A stretch of DNA of 64,000 nucleotides from an uncultured Steroidobacter sp. Lineage in GTDB: Bacteria; Pseudomonadota; Gammaproteobacteria; Steroidobacterales; Steroidobacteraceae. Positions 56,349 to 63,793 of this stretch are shown in pieces. The notes below the pieces were generated by a model that saw only the letters and a list, made by a program, of their open reading frames with translations, was not told where the DNA came from and did not search any database. The position numbers and the translations under genes are program-made. The stretch spans positions 137,669-201,668 of the forward strand of contig CALLKK010000008.1 of assembly GCA_938008435.1 (NCBI GenBank), given 5' to 3'. Position 1 is the stretch's first letter; each line of letters begins with the position of its first letter.

Positions 56349-57392
56349 ATGGCCGAAGACGTCGTTCCATTGCCGACCCCACGTGTGTTGCCGTGGCACG
56401 CCGATGCGCTCGAGCAGCTGCGTTCGGCGTGGCGCAGCGGTCGACTTGCGCACGCGCTGTTGCTCAAAGGGGCCGACGGCGTCGGCAAGCGCCATCTCGC
56501 GATGTGGCTTGCAGCCGCCGTGTTGTGCGATCGCAAGACCACCGAGCGGCTCGAACCCTGCGGCGAATGCGCGAGCTGCAAGCTCATCGAAGCAGGCTCG
56601 CATCCGGATCTGTGGTGGGTACGCCCGGAAGAGGACAAGCAGCAGATCTCGATCGACCAAGTGCGTGCTGCATGCGAGCGCTTGAGCAAGACGAGCTACC
56701 GCGAAGGCTACAAGGTGGCGATCGTCGAGCCGGCGCATCAGATGACGACGGCGGCTGCAAACAGCTTACTCAAGACGCTCGAGGAGCCGGCGCCGGCGAG
56801 CTTGCTGATTCTGGTGACCTCGCAGCCGTCGGCGCTGCTGCCCACGGTACGCAGCCGCTGCTTGAAGCTGGCGGTATCCGGCCCGACGCCCGCCGAGGCG
56901 CGCGCATGGGTCGAAGCCGAGCTCGGTCGGCCGATCGAGCCCGACGTGCTCGAATTCGCCGGGCGTGCGCCGCTCAAGGCGCTCGAACAGGCTGCAGGCC
57001 AGTTCGCGGCCTTCCACGAGCAGATGCAGAAATCTCTCGGCGCCTTGCTCTCGGGCAGAGCAGATGTGACGCAGGTCGCGTCCGAATGGGCGGACGAGCG
57101 CTTGCCCGAGCGCCTGCATTGGCTGGATCTGTGGCTGCAGTCGCTCGCGCGGGCAGAACTTGCGGGAACTGCCGACCTGGTCACGTTCCCAAGCCGCTCT
57201 GCGCACTTGCCAAGCCCCACGCGCGCGTTGAACATAAGCAGCATCCACGCAATGGTCGATCGTGCGCGGGCGCTGAAAGCGCAGCTCGCCCGGACGGCCC
57301 TGCAGCGCGAGCTGGCTGTGGGCTCGTGGCTGTATGCGCTGTTGGATGTCCTGGCCCCGCGCGCGGGTGGACCGGTTAGTCGGAGTCGATAG
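56349..57392 (+). CDS. holB: DNA polymerase III delta' subunit
   Basis: A 347-residue clamp-loader subunit. It shows HALLLKGADGVGKRHLAMWLA (P-loop-like), a zinc module with CGECASCKLIEAGSHPD, QISIDQVRAACERLSKTSYREGYKV and TAAANSLLKTLEEPA with the SRC finger (PTVRSRCLKL). These are the standard delta' blocks. ATG 56349 is chosen; the open frame extends far upstream into tmk. It is followed by pilZ after five bases. Confidence 0.95.
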   Translation: MAEDVVPLPTPRVLPWHADALEQLRSAWRSGRLAHALLLKGADGVGKRHLAMWLAAAVLCDRKTTERLEPCGECASCKLIEAGSHPDLWWVRPEEDKQQISIDQVRAACERLSKTSYREGYKVAIVEPAHQMTTAAANSLLKTLEEPAPASLLILVTSQPSALLPTVRSRCLKLAVSGPTPAEARAWVEAELGRPIEPDVLEFAGRAPLKALEQAAGQFAAFHEQMQKSLGALLSGRADVTQVASEWADERLPERLHWLDLWLQSLARAELAGTADLVTFPSRSAHLPSPTRALNISSIHAMVDRARALKAQLARTALQRELAVGSWLYALLDVLAPRAGGPVSRSR

Positions 57393-57397
57393 CACGC

Positions 57398-57754
57398 ATG
57401 GTGATGCGTCCGCCCAGTAACAAACCGGGTCTGCTGACCCTCACGATCAAGGACAAGAGCGCCTTGTATCTGGCCTATATGCCGTTCGTGAAGAACGGCG
57501 GGCTATTCATTCCCACGAACAGCAACTATCGCCTCGGCGACGAAGTCTTCATGCTGCTCAATCTCATGGGCGAGGACGAGAAGCTGCCGGTGGCGGGGCG
57601 CGTGATCTGGATGACGCCGAAGGGTGCTCAAGGCAAGCGCACGGCCGGCATCGGCGTGCAATTCAGCGAGCAGGACCGCGGCAACACGCAGCGCAAGATC
57701 GAAAGCTATCTCGCCGGCGCGCTGGGCGGCGACAAGCCGACCCACACGATGTAG
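57398..57754 (+). CDS. pilZ: PilZ domain protein (type IV pilus type)
   Basis: A 118-residue single PilZ-domain protein. Its sequence (GLLTLTIKDKSALYLAYMPFVKNGGLFIPT) is the founding PilZ type next to holB, which is needed for type IV pilus assembly and signalling through FimX and PilB. The RxxxR c-di-GMP motif is missing, as in this non-binding subgroup. It ends the fab-holB transcript. A second Met two codons later could also be the start. Confidence 0.92.
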   Translation: MVMRPPSNKPGLLTLTIKDKSALYLAYMPFVKNGGLFIPTNSNYRLGDEVFMLLNLMGEDEKLPVAGRVIWMTPKGAQGKRTAGIGVQFSEQDRGNTQRKIESYLAGALGGDKPTHTM

Positions 57755-57762
57755 ACGAGCCT

Positions 57763-57780
57763 AGGACGTAGCGCCGTCCT
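57763..57780. terminator. Short hairpin between pilZ and the convergent CNB-rhodanese gene
   Basis: AGGACG (57763-57768) and CGTCCT (57775-57780) form a 6-bp stem with a 6-base loop in the 37-base gap. It may terminate both transcripts weakly. Confidence 0.35.
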
Positions 57781-57791
57781 CGTCGCAGTCC

Positions 57792-58862
57792 TCAAGCCCC
57801 GACCGCTTTGCGCGGCGCCTTCATCGCCGCCAAACCTCCGCGCAGCACCGAGGCGCGAAAACCGCGTTCGCTCAGGATGTACGCGCCGGCGGAGCTGCGT
57901 CGGCCGCTGTCGCAGACCACGACATAGTGCGTATCGCGGTCGAGCGATTTCAGCTTCAAGCGAATGAAATACAGCGGCACGTTGATCGCGCCGTCGATGT
58001 GATCGTTGTCGAACTCGCTCGGCAGGCGCACGTCGAGCCACTTGCCGCCGTTGCGCACGATCGCTTCCGCCTGCTCGGCATCCACCCATTCGAGCAACGG
58101 CTCGTTGAGCAGCTTCTGAAAGTCCTCTTTGCCGAGCCGCATGAGCGTGCCGGGCGTGAGCATCGACACCGTCGCGTTGCGTTTGGCGCCTGAGATCAGC
58201 GCCTCTTCGCCGAAGGTATCGCCCATGGTGAGCTCGGCGAGCTTGATCCCGTCCTTGTTCAGCGGCGTTTCGCGCGTGACGACGCACGTGCCCTTGACGA
58301 TGACGTAGAAGTAATCGCCTTCGTCGCCTTGCTTGATAACGATGTCACCCGCGTTGTAATCCACGCGCTGCATGCGCATGAAGATCGCCTGAATGTTGGC
58401 GGGCGGGATGCGGTGAAAGGCCTTCGACTGCAGCAGCGTCGTCATCCAATCGTCCGCTTCGACCTCCTCGGACTGATGGAGCTCGTCGACGACGTAAGTG
58501 CCGGTTTGATCCCACGTCAGCATGAGATCGAGCAGCTCGCTGTCGAACGAGAGCACTTCGGCGGTCTCGGATACGACACGGGCGCTGTAGCGGCGCGGGA
58601 CGGAGGGACCGATCGCACTGCGAGCTTCGGGCGTGCCGCCGCGAAGCGTGAGCACGGTCTGGCCCTCGAGCAGCAGCTCGATAACGCCGCGAACGAGATA
58701 ATGCGTGCGCTTGTCGTCTTCGCCTTCTTTGAAGAGCAGCCGCCCACTCGGCAGCTCGCGCAGCACCGCTTTGCGGGCGAGCGAGTGCAAAGTGTCGCGC
58801 TTCATGCTGTCAAGAGGAGAAAACGACCGCAGCAGGCCAAGGTCGATCGGCTTGCTTTCCAT
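57792..58862 (-). CDS. Double cyclic-nucleotide-binding domain protein fused to rhodanese
   Basis: A 356-residue soluble protein with three parts. The first is a degenerate CNB domain (residues about 8-120, FKEGEDDKRTHYLVRGVIEL). The second is a more canonical CNB domain (about 140-255) with YNAGDIVIKQGDEGDYFYVI and a phosphate-cassette-like GDTFGEEALISGAKRNATV. The third is a C-terminal rhodanese with Cys317 in VVVCDSGRRSSAGAYIL. There is no DNA-binding or kinase domain. It might sense cAMP or c-di-GMP and control persulfide transfer, but no such role is known to me. The minus-strand gene is convergent with pilZ. Confidence 0.88.
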   Translation of the reverse strand: MESKPIDLGLLRSFSPLDSMKRDTLHSLARKAVLRELPSGRLLFKEGEDDKRTHYLVRGVIELLLEGQTVLTLRGGTPEARSAIGPSVPRRYSARVVSETAEVLSFDSELLDLMLTWDQTGTYVVDELHQSEEVEADDWMTTLLQSKAFHRIPPANIQAIFMRMQRVDYNAGDIVIKQGDEGDYFYVIVKGTCVVTRETPLNKDGIKLAELTMGDTFGEEALISGAKRNATVSMLTPGTLMRLGKEDFQKLLNEPLLEWVDAEQAEAIVRNGGKWLDVRLPSEFDNDHIDGAINVPLYFIRLKLKSLDRDTHYVVVCDSGRRSSAGAYILSERGFRASVLRGGLAAMKAPRKAVGA

Positions 58863-58906
58863 GGGTCTCCGGGCTGACAGACGCGGAGCGAGTCGCTCTA
58901 CATCAA

Positions 58907-58922
58907 CCTCTTATACAAGAGG
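58907..58922. repeat. Short palindrome upstream of the CNB-rhodanese gene
   Basis: CCTCTT (58907-58912) and AAGAGG (58917-58922) form a perfect dyad with a 4-base centre. It lies 45 bases before the CNB-rhodanese start and 55 bases after the beta-oxidation gene. It may be an operator or a short hairpin. Confidence 0.3.
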
Positions 58923-58976
58923 ATGGTAGCAGGCACGCCAGCAACGCGCCCTACGATTAATGCGCAGTTTGGACAC

Positions 58977-61016
58977 TTACTTGAGCAGCGTCCAGCCTGG
59001 ATCGGGCGCGAAACGCTCACCGTGCGTCTGTCTCAGCTTTTCCAGCCGCGTCACGATCGCGTCGATGCCCCGAGTGCGTGCATATTGCAGTGGACCGCCT
59101 CGGAATGGTGCGAATCCGGTGCCAAAAATCACGCCGGCATCAATGAGATCCGGATCTTCGACGATTTGCTCGCGCAGCACGGCGACGCACTCGTTGATGA
59201 GCGGGAGCAGCAGTCGGTCTTGCAGGTCGTCGGGTGCTTGCTGACCCTCGGCCGAGGGTTTTTGCGGTTTGTCCGCACTCCATTCGTAAAAGCCGCGGCC
59301 CGTCTTCTTGCCGAACTGCTTGCTGGCATAACGCGCAGACAGCACCGCCGGCACTTCGGCGTTCGACTTGAACAGCACCTTGCCGACGCTCATCACGACG
59401 TCGAGGCCGACGACGTCGGCGAGCTCGATTGGCCCCATGGGCATGCCGAAGTCCTCGGCCGCCCGATCGATGAGCGCGAGCGGAATGCCTTCCTCCGCAG
59501 CACGAATTGCTTCGCTCATGTACGGCATGAGCACGCGATTGACCAAGAATCCCGGTGCGCTGCGACAGGCGACCGGGAGCTTGTCGATCTGACGTACGAA
59601 TGCGAGGCCGCGCTGCACGAGCTCAGGCTCGCTGTTCTCGGCGCGAATTACCTCGACGAGCGGCATTTTGGCCACCGGGTTGAAGAAGTGCAGACCGATC
59701 AGACGGGACGGCTGCGCCAGATTTCGCGCCAGCTCTTCGAGCACGATGCTCGAGGTGTTCGTGGCGAGCACGGCGCCGGGTTTCATCTGCGGCTCGAGCT
59801 TCGCGTACAGCTCGCGCTTGGCGTCCAGGTTCTCGAAGATCGCCTCGATCACGACATCTGCCTTGGCCACGCCGCTACCTTCGACGTCTCCTTGCAGTCG
59901 CGCAATGGCGGCATCGCGGCGCACGGCATCCGGATAGCGTTTCTCGAAGAAACTGCGTGCGCGTGCGAGGGCCGGCGCGACGAACTCTTCGCTTCGATCC
60001 TGCAGCGTCACGTTGATACCGCGCGCTGCACACCACGCTGCAATGTCGCCGCCCATTACGCCGGCACCGACGACATGCACGTGCTCGACGGGCGGCCCCT
60101 CGTGCTTGCCGGCGGATTTCAGACGCTCCTGCAGGAAGAAGACGCGGACAAGATTGCGCGACGTCGGCGTCACGAGCAGCTCGGCCATCGAGCGCGCTTC
60201 TGCTTCCATCGCTTTCTCGCCGCGTCCGCCATGCCGCTGCCAGAGCTCGATCATCTTGTACGGGGCAGGGTAGTGATCGGGGCGGGCGCGCTTGGCGACC
60301 TTAACGCGCATCTGTCCTGCGATGAGCGCGCGTGCAGGCGCGCTGTTTATTAGACGGTGCTTGATGCTCAGGCCGCGCTGCGCCGGCGGCTGCAGGGCAA
60401 GCGCTTTTGCAGCGGCGTCGAGCTGCTCGCGCGGCACGACGCGATCGACGAGACCAAGCTTGAGCGCTTGCTGCGGTCGTACCGACCGGCCGGTCAACAT
60501 GAGATCCATGGCAGCGAGCGGTCCGATGAGTTGGACGGAACGCACGGTGCCGCCGAAGCCCGGGTGCACGCCGAGCTGCACTTCGGGAAAGCCGAGCGTC
60601 ACGCTCGGCTCGTCGGCGCACACGCGATAGCGGCACGCGAGCGCCACTTCCAGACCGCCGCCGAGCGCAAAGCCGTTGATCGCGGCGACGGTCGGGCAGG
60701 GCAGCGCTGCGAACCGGTCGATGATCCGTTGTCCGGCACGAATCATCTCGAAGGCTTGGTCGGCCGTTTCGATCGACAGGAACTCCTTGATGTCTGCCCC
60801 GGCGATGAAGCCCTTCTTGGCCGAGCGAACGACGATGGCGCGCGGCGGCGTGCGCTCGAACGATTCGACGATCGCGGAGAGCTCGTCCATCAGCTCGTGG
60901 GAGAGGCTGTTGACGCTCGCCTCTGCCTTGTCGAGCGTGAGCCAGGCCACACCGTCTTGGTCTTGTTCGAGTCGCCAGTGCTTGTACTTGGAGGTCGTGC
61001 TTGCGGCTTCTTGCAT
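58977..61016 (-). CDS. Fatty-acid oxidation multifunctional protein (enoyl-CoA hydratase / 3-hydroxyacyl-CoA dehydrogenase)
   Basis: A 679-residue two-domain protein of the FadB/FadJ type. The N-terminal hydratase has GFIAGADIKEF and GFALGGGLEVALACRYR plus FPEVQLGVHPGFGGT (catalytic Glu). The dehydrogenase has the NAD motif VVGAGVMGGDIAAW, the signature GLHFFNPVAKMPLVEVI with catalytic His, and a C-terminal repeat ending GTGFAPFRGGPLQYA. It is slightly shorter than FadJ (714). The thiolase partner is not adjacent. It would work with the etfBA and isomerase-like genes in the window. Confidence 0.93.
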   Translation of the reverse strand: MQEAASTTSKYKHWRLEQDQDGVAWLTLDKAEASVNSLSHELMDELSAIVESFERTPPRAIVVRSAKKGFIAGADIKEFLSIETADQAFEMIRAGQRIIDRFAALPCPTVAAINGFALGGGLEVALACRYRVCADEPSVTLGFPEVQLGVHPGFGGTVRSVQLIGPLAAMDLMLTGRSVRPQQALKLGLVDRVVPREQLDAAAKALALQPPAQRGLSIKHRLINSAPARALIAGQMRVKVAKRARPDHYPAPYKMIELWQRHGGRGEKAMEAEARSMAELLVTPTSRNLVRVFFLQERLKSAGKHEGPPVEHVHVVGAGVMGGDIAAWCAARGINVTLQDRSEEFVAPALARARSFFEKRYPDAVRRDAAIARLQGDVEGSGVAKADVVIEAIFENLDAKRELYAKLEPQMKPGAVLATNTSSIVLEELARNLAQPSRLIGLHFFNPVAKMPLVEVIRAENSEPELVQRGLAFVRQIDKLPVACRSAPGFLVNRVLMPYMSEAIRAAEEGIPLALIDRAAEDFGMPMGPIELADVVGLDVVMSVGKVLFKSNAEVPAVLSARYASKQFGKKTGRGFYEWSADKPQKPSAEGQQAPDDLQDRLLLPLINECVAVLREQIVEDPDLIDAGVIFGTGFAPFRGGPLQYARTRGIDAIVTRLEKLRQTHGERFAPDPGWTLLK

Positions 61017-61049
61017 GGCTCCCTCGATTCGCTCGTTGTCGTCGTTCGC

Positions 61050-61790
61050 TCAGGCGTGCCGGACTTCGAAATCGCAGATCAGCGGGCGGTGGTCGGAGAA
61101 GCGTACGTCCGGCACGTCGAAGTGCGTGATCTCGATGCCGCGCGAGTGCAGGATGAAATCGAGCTCTTTGCGCGGATTACGGCTCGGGTATGACGGTAAC
61201 CCGAGGCGGTTGGCATTCTTCAGGCCCGACGCCTCCATGAACAGATAAATCTCGTGGTCGCCCCAGAACGTGTTGAAGTCGCCGGCGACGATCACGGGCT
61301 TGCGCGAGCGTTTGACCAACTCGTGCAGGTGCCGCAGCTGATCGTGACGGTGACGGAACTTGAGCGACAGGTGCACGAGGAAGATCGACACTTCCTCCAG
61401 CTCGAGCTCGATGATGAGGCGTTTGATACCGGTTTCGAAATAGTGGAAACGCTCGCCTTCGACGCGCGGCGCTGCGAGGAACGCATTCGCCTGCTTGCGC
61501 ACGATCGGCATCAGATTGTTGAGCGAGCCCGTCCCGTACTTGCACTGATAAGTCGAGTAGTGCCCGAGCGAGTCGGCGATCTGCTTGGCCTGATTGACGA
61601 GTCCCGAACGGATCGAACCGATGTCGATTTCGATGAGGCCGACCAAGTCGGGATCGAGAAGCTTCAAGAATTGCGTGATGCGCTCGAGGACTCGCGGACT
61701 GCTGCGCAAGTATCCGGCGCCCGGAACGGGCAGGTGGAAAGCAGGGCCCGTGCCGGTCGCGTACCGGATGTTGTACAAGACGAATCGCAT
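61050..61790 (-). CDS. Endonuclease/exonuclease/phosphatase family protein
   Basis: A 246-residue EEP-fold protein. It has the metal Glu in VGLIEIDIGS, VHLSLKFRHRHDQL, PVIVAGDFNTFWG with the catalytic Asp-Asn pair, and SDHRPLICDFEV with the Asp-His. Substrate may be a phosphodiester in DNA, RNA, phosphoinositide or a small molecule; the family cannot be split by eye. No signal peptide is seen. It follows the beta-oxidation gene on the minus strand in order of position and is divergent from the TIR-like gene. Confidence 0.88.
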   Translation of the reverse strand: MRFVLYNIRYATGTGPAFHLPVPGAGYLRSSPRVLERITQFLKLLDPDLVGLIEIDIGSIRSGLVNQAKQIADSLGHYSTYQCKYGTGSLNNLMPIVRKQANAFLAAPRVEGERFHYFETGIKRLIIELELEEVSIFLVHLSLKFRHRHDQLRHLHELVKRSRKPVIVAGDFNTFWGDHEIYLFMEASGLKNANRLGLPSYPSRNPRKELDFILHSRGIEITHFDVPDVRFSDHRPLICDFEVRHA

Positions 61791-61958
61791 GGGTCAGCAG
61801 GGTACGTGCGGGTTCGGCATTGCAGCGCCGCATTCTAGCGCAGGGAAGCGCTGTCGACGGGTGGACCGGATGGCGCGAGGAAAGGGCGCTTTGCGAGCAA
61901 TTTCTGCATTAGAATCCGGGCGTAGGAATCACGTTGCGGTGAGGATGGGAGCGACAGA

Positions 61959-62420
61959 GTGAGCAGCATCTCTCAGCACAATCCGGTGCGCATCTTCGTC
62001 AGTCACGTATTTGCGCCCTCGGACGACTATCTCCGCGTCTTCGAGTACCTCGAGAGCTCGCGCAACTTCTATTACCGCAACTGCAGTAATCCGGAAATTC
62101 AGCTGGGCGGCAATTCGGAGGCGATGAAGGACGAGCTGCGCAAGCAGATCAATCTCGCGGAGGCCGTCATTGTCCCGGCTGGACAGTACAAGCACAACGA
62201 GCAGTGGATCGATTTTCAGCTGAACTGCGCCAAGGGCCTCGAAAAGCCGATCATCGTGCTCGAGTTCTTCGGCGTCAAAGCGAAGATACCCGTGCAGCTC
62301 GATGCGCTTGCGGACGAAATCGTGGAGTGGAACGAGCGGGAGATCGTCGACGCCATACGGCGCCAAGCGCGGCACGAGGATACCGCGCGGTGGGATGTCA
62401 TCGAGTTCAAGCTTGACTGA
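61959..62420 (+). CDS. Orphan TIR-like (ThsB/DUF1863-type) protein
   Basis: A 153-residue protein of the MTH538 TIR-like fold. It begins with VRIFVSHVFAPSDDYLRVFEYL, has a middle EAVIVPAGQYKHNEQWIDFQL and then KGLEKPIIVLEFFG. ThsB of the Thoeris anti-phage system belongs to this class. In ThsB the alpha-C region reads W-x-x-Y-E; here it is W-I-D-F-Q, so the usual catalytic Glu appears as Gln. No thsA or other defence gene is adjacent. Starts at GTG 61959. It may be a signalling or degenerate TIR-like protein; function unknown. Confidence 0.72.
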   Translation: MSSISQHNPVRIFVSHVFAPSDDYLRVFEYLESSRNFYYRNCSNPEIQLGGNSEAMKDELRKQINLAEAVIVPAGQYKHNEQWIDFQLNCAKGLEKPIIVLEFFGVKAKIPVQLDALADEIVEWNEREIVDAIRRQARHEDTARWDVIEFKLD

Positions 62421-62458
62421 GGCGCGCAATTGCGGACCGGGCGGCCCGCCGATCGACC

Positions 62459-62803
62459 TTAGTCTTCGCCGACAGCTCGAAGCATCGGTCCGCGTTGGAC
62501 TTGCTGCTGCTGTTGGCGTGCCAGCACGGCCAGCATGCCGACGATTCGCGCCGCGATGCTGCCCGCTTCGATGTCGGACATCTTGCGCACCGTCGCCTGA
62601 ACCGCGGTCTCACCGCGCATCGGGCGAACGCGTTGCATCGATGATGAGATCGAAGAGAACTCCTCGCGCAGCTCCTTGGGAAGGTCGTCTTCCTGCAAGG
62701 ACGCTAGGTGGGCACGAAAAGCTTCCGCAAGGCGCTGCTTGATCGGGCCCGCGGAGGCGAGCACCGCAACAGCGGCGAAAAAATTCTCCCAGGCGTTGCT
62801 CAT
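62459..62803 (-). CDS. Small conserved helical protein of unknown function
   Basis: A 114-residue soluble protein, likely all helical (AWENFFAAVAVLASAGPIKQ, LREEFSSISSSMQRVRPMRG, ATVRKMSDIEAGSIAARIVGML). I recall similar short proteins in other proteobacteria, without function. It is convergent with the TIR-like gene, 38 bases away. Confidence 0.65.
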   Translation of the reverse strand: MSNAWENFFAAVAVLASAGPIKQRLAEAFRAHLASLQEDDLPKELREEFSSISSSMQRVRPMRGETAVQATVRKMSDIEAGSIAARIVGMLAVLARQQQQQVQRGPMLRAVGED

Positions 62804-63178
62804 GGCAACTTACCCCCGACGAAAGGTCCGTTAGCCGACGGAGTCGGGCTGAGGCCTGTCCTGACCAGGCCGCGGTCCGGCGGCGACAACAAGCTGAGAA
62901 AGTACTTTAGATTCGCTCGGCCGCCTTTCTTGCGGCGGCTCAAGGGTCTAGCGCCCGAATATACTCCTGCATCTTCGAAAGGCAAGCGAATCGCCCAAGC
63001 CGCTCAGCGAATTCAGCATTGACCTGTCAATATTAACGTTATTTATAAGAAGTCTATCCAATTCTTTGATTTCAAATAATTCGCCCGCTCGGCAAATCCC
63101 CGAGCACCCGCGGCCAGGAACTTCGCATAGGCAGACGGATTGCTCGATGGTCGAAACGCTACTTGGAGGCCGCAGGCA
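62804..63178. other. 375-base intergenic region
   Basis: No convincing gene is seen. It contains a GC hairpin (GCCGCC and GGCGGC, 62920-62925/62934-62939) and a clearly AT-richer stretch from about 63015 to 63075 with the promoter listed separately. It lies between the small helical protein gene (divergent) and the DUF4168-like gene. Confidence 0.6.
63019..63048 (+). promoter_or_regulatory. Sigma-70 promoter candidate of the DUF4168-like gene
   Basis: TTGACC (63019-63024) and TTATAA (63043-63048) are 18 bases apart within an AT-rich segment, about 130 bases before the gene start. It is one of the clearest promoters in the window. Confidence 0.55.
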
Positions 63179-63610
63179 ATGACTAGGCAACCGGCGTTGG
63201 ATCGTCGAATCAGCGGTATTGCTGGCTGGGTCGGGCTTGTCATGGCGGCCGCTGGACTCGGTTTTCCGGCCATAGCGCAGATCGATGAGCCCGCCGGACC
63301 GCCGCCAGAGACGGTCGCACCGACGCCCAAAGAAGTCGCGCCGCTCGAGGACGCGAAGATCGATCAGTTCGCCGATGCGTACCTGGCGATCGAGAAAATC
63401 CAGGCCGAGGCAGCCACAGCGCTCAAGAACACCGACGATCCGGACGAAGCCAGCCGTCTGAAAGAAGCCGCCGAGAGCCGCATCATCGAAGCCGTCGAGC
63501 GCAGCGGCTTACGGCTCGAGGAATTCAATCAGATCGCAGAGCTCATGCAGGTTGATCTGGAGCTGCGCACGAAGATCGTCGAGCGCGTTCAGAAGCGTCG
63601 CGGCAGCTGA
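63179..63610 (+). CDS. Exported DUF4168-like protein
   Basis: A 143-residue exported protein. Signal region (GIAGWVGLVMAAAGLGFPAIAQ), a Pro-rich linker (EPAGPPPETVAPTPKE), and a helical domain starting DAKIDQFADAYLAIEKIQAEA and ending EFNQIAELMQVDLELRTKIVERV match DUF4168. The family has no clear function; members occur in the periplasm. GGAGG lies 10 bases before ATG 63179. The coding end overlaps an 8-bp dyad (GCGTTCAG 63585-63592 and CTGAACGC 63607-63614) that may act as terminator. Confidence 0.8.
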   Translation: MTRQPALDRRISGIAGWVGLVMAAAGLGFPAIAQIDEPAGPPPETVAPTPKEVAPLEDAKIDQFADAYLAIEKIQAEAATALKNTDDPDEASRLKEAAESRIIEAVERSGLRLEEFNQIAELMQVDLELRTKIVERVQKRRGS

Positions 63611-63744
63611 ACGCAAAGTCACGGGCTCGCAGAGATAAATAAATGCGTGGCGCCGGCAGCAGATTCGAGGTTCACGCCGAGGCCTCCGATCGAGCAGCCA
63701 GTCAGAGAAGGCGTCGACGAGTGGCCTTGACCAGGCTTTCCGTA

Positions 63745-63765
63745 CCCGGATCTGATATGTCCGGG
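63745..63765. repeat. Inverted repeat abutting the dif-like site
   Basis: CCCGGA (63745-63750) and TCCGGG (63760-63765) flank a 9-base loop and end exactly where the XerC arm begins. It could be a small terminator or an accessory structure. Confidence 0.3.
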
Positions 63766-63793
63766 AGTTCGCATAATGTATATTAAGTGAAAT
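63766..63793 (+). other. Candidate chromosomal dif (XerC/XerD) site
   Basis: The 28 bases consist of a left arm AGTTCGCATAA (9 of 11 matches to E. coli dif), a centre TGTATA (6 of 6) and a right arm TTAAGTGAAAT (9 of 11). XerC and XerD recombine dif to separate chromosome dimers. The overall match is 24 of 28 positions against the E. coli site as I know it. The right, XerD-side arm differs at two positions that are usually conserved in gammaproteobacteria. It lies 156 bases after the DUF4168-like gene, in a non-coding region. Confidence 0.72.

Noticed and set aside
59000..62420. A full Thoeris defence operon near the TIR-like gene
   Set aside because: The neighbours are a beta-oxidation protein, an EEP-family enzyme and a small conserved protein; none resembles ThsA.
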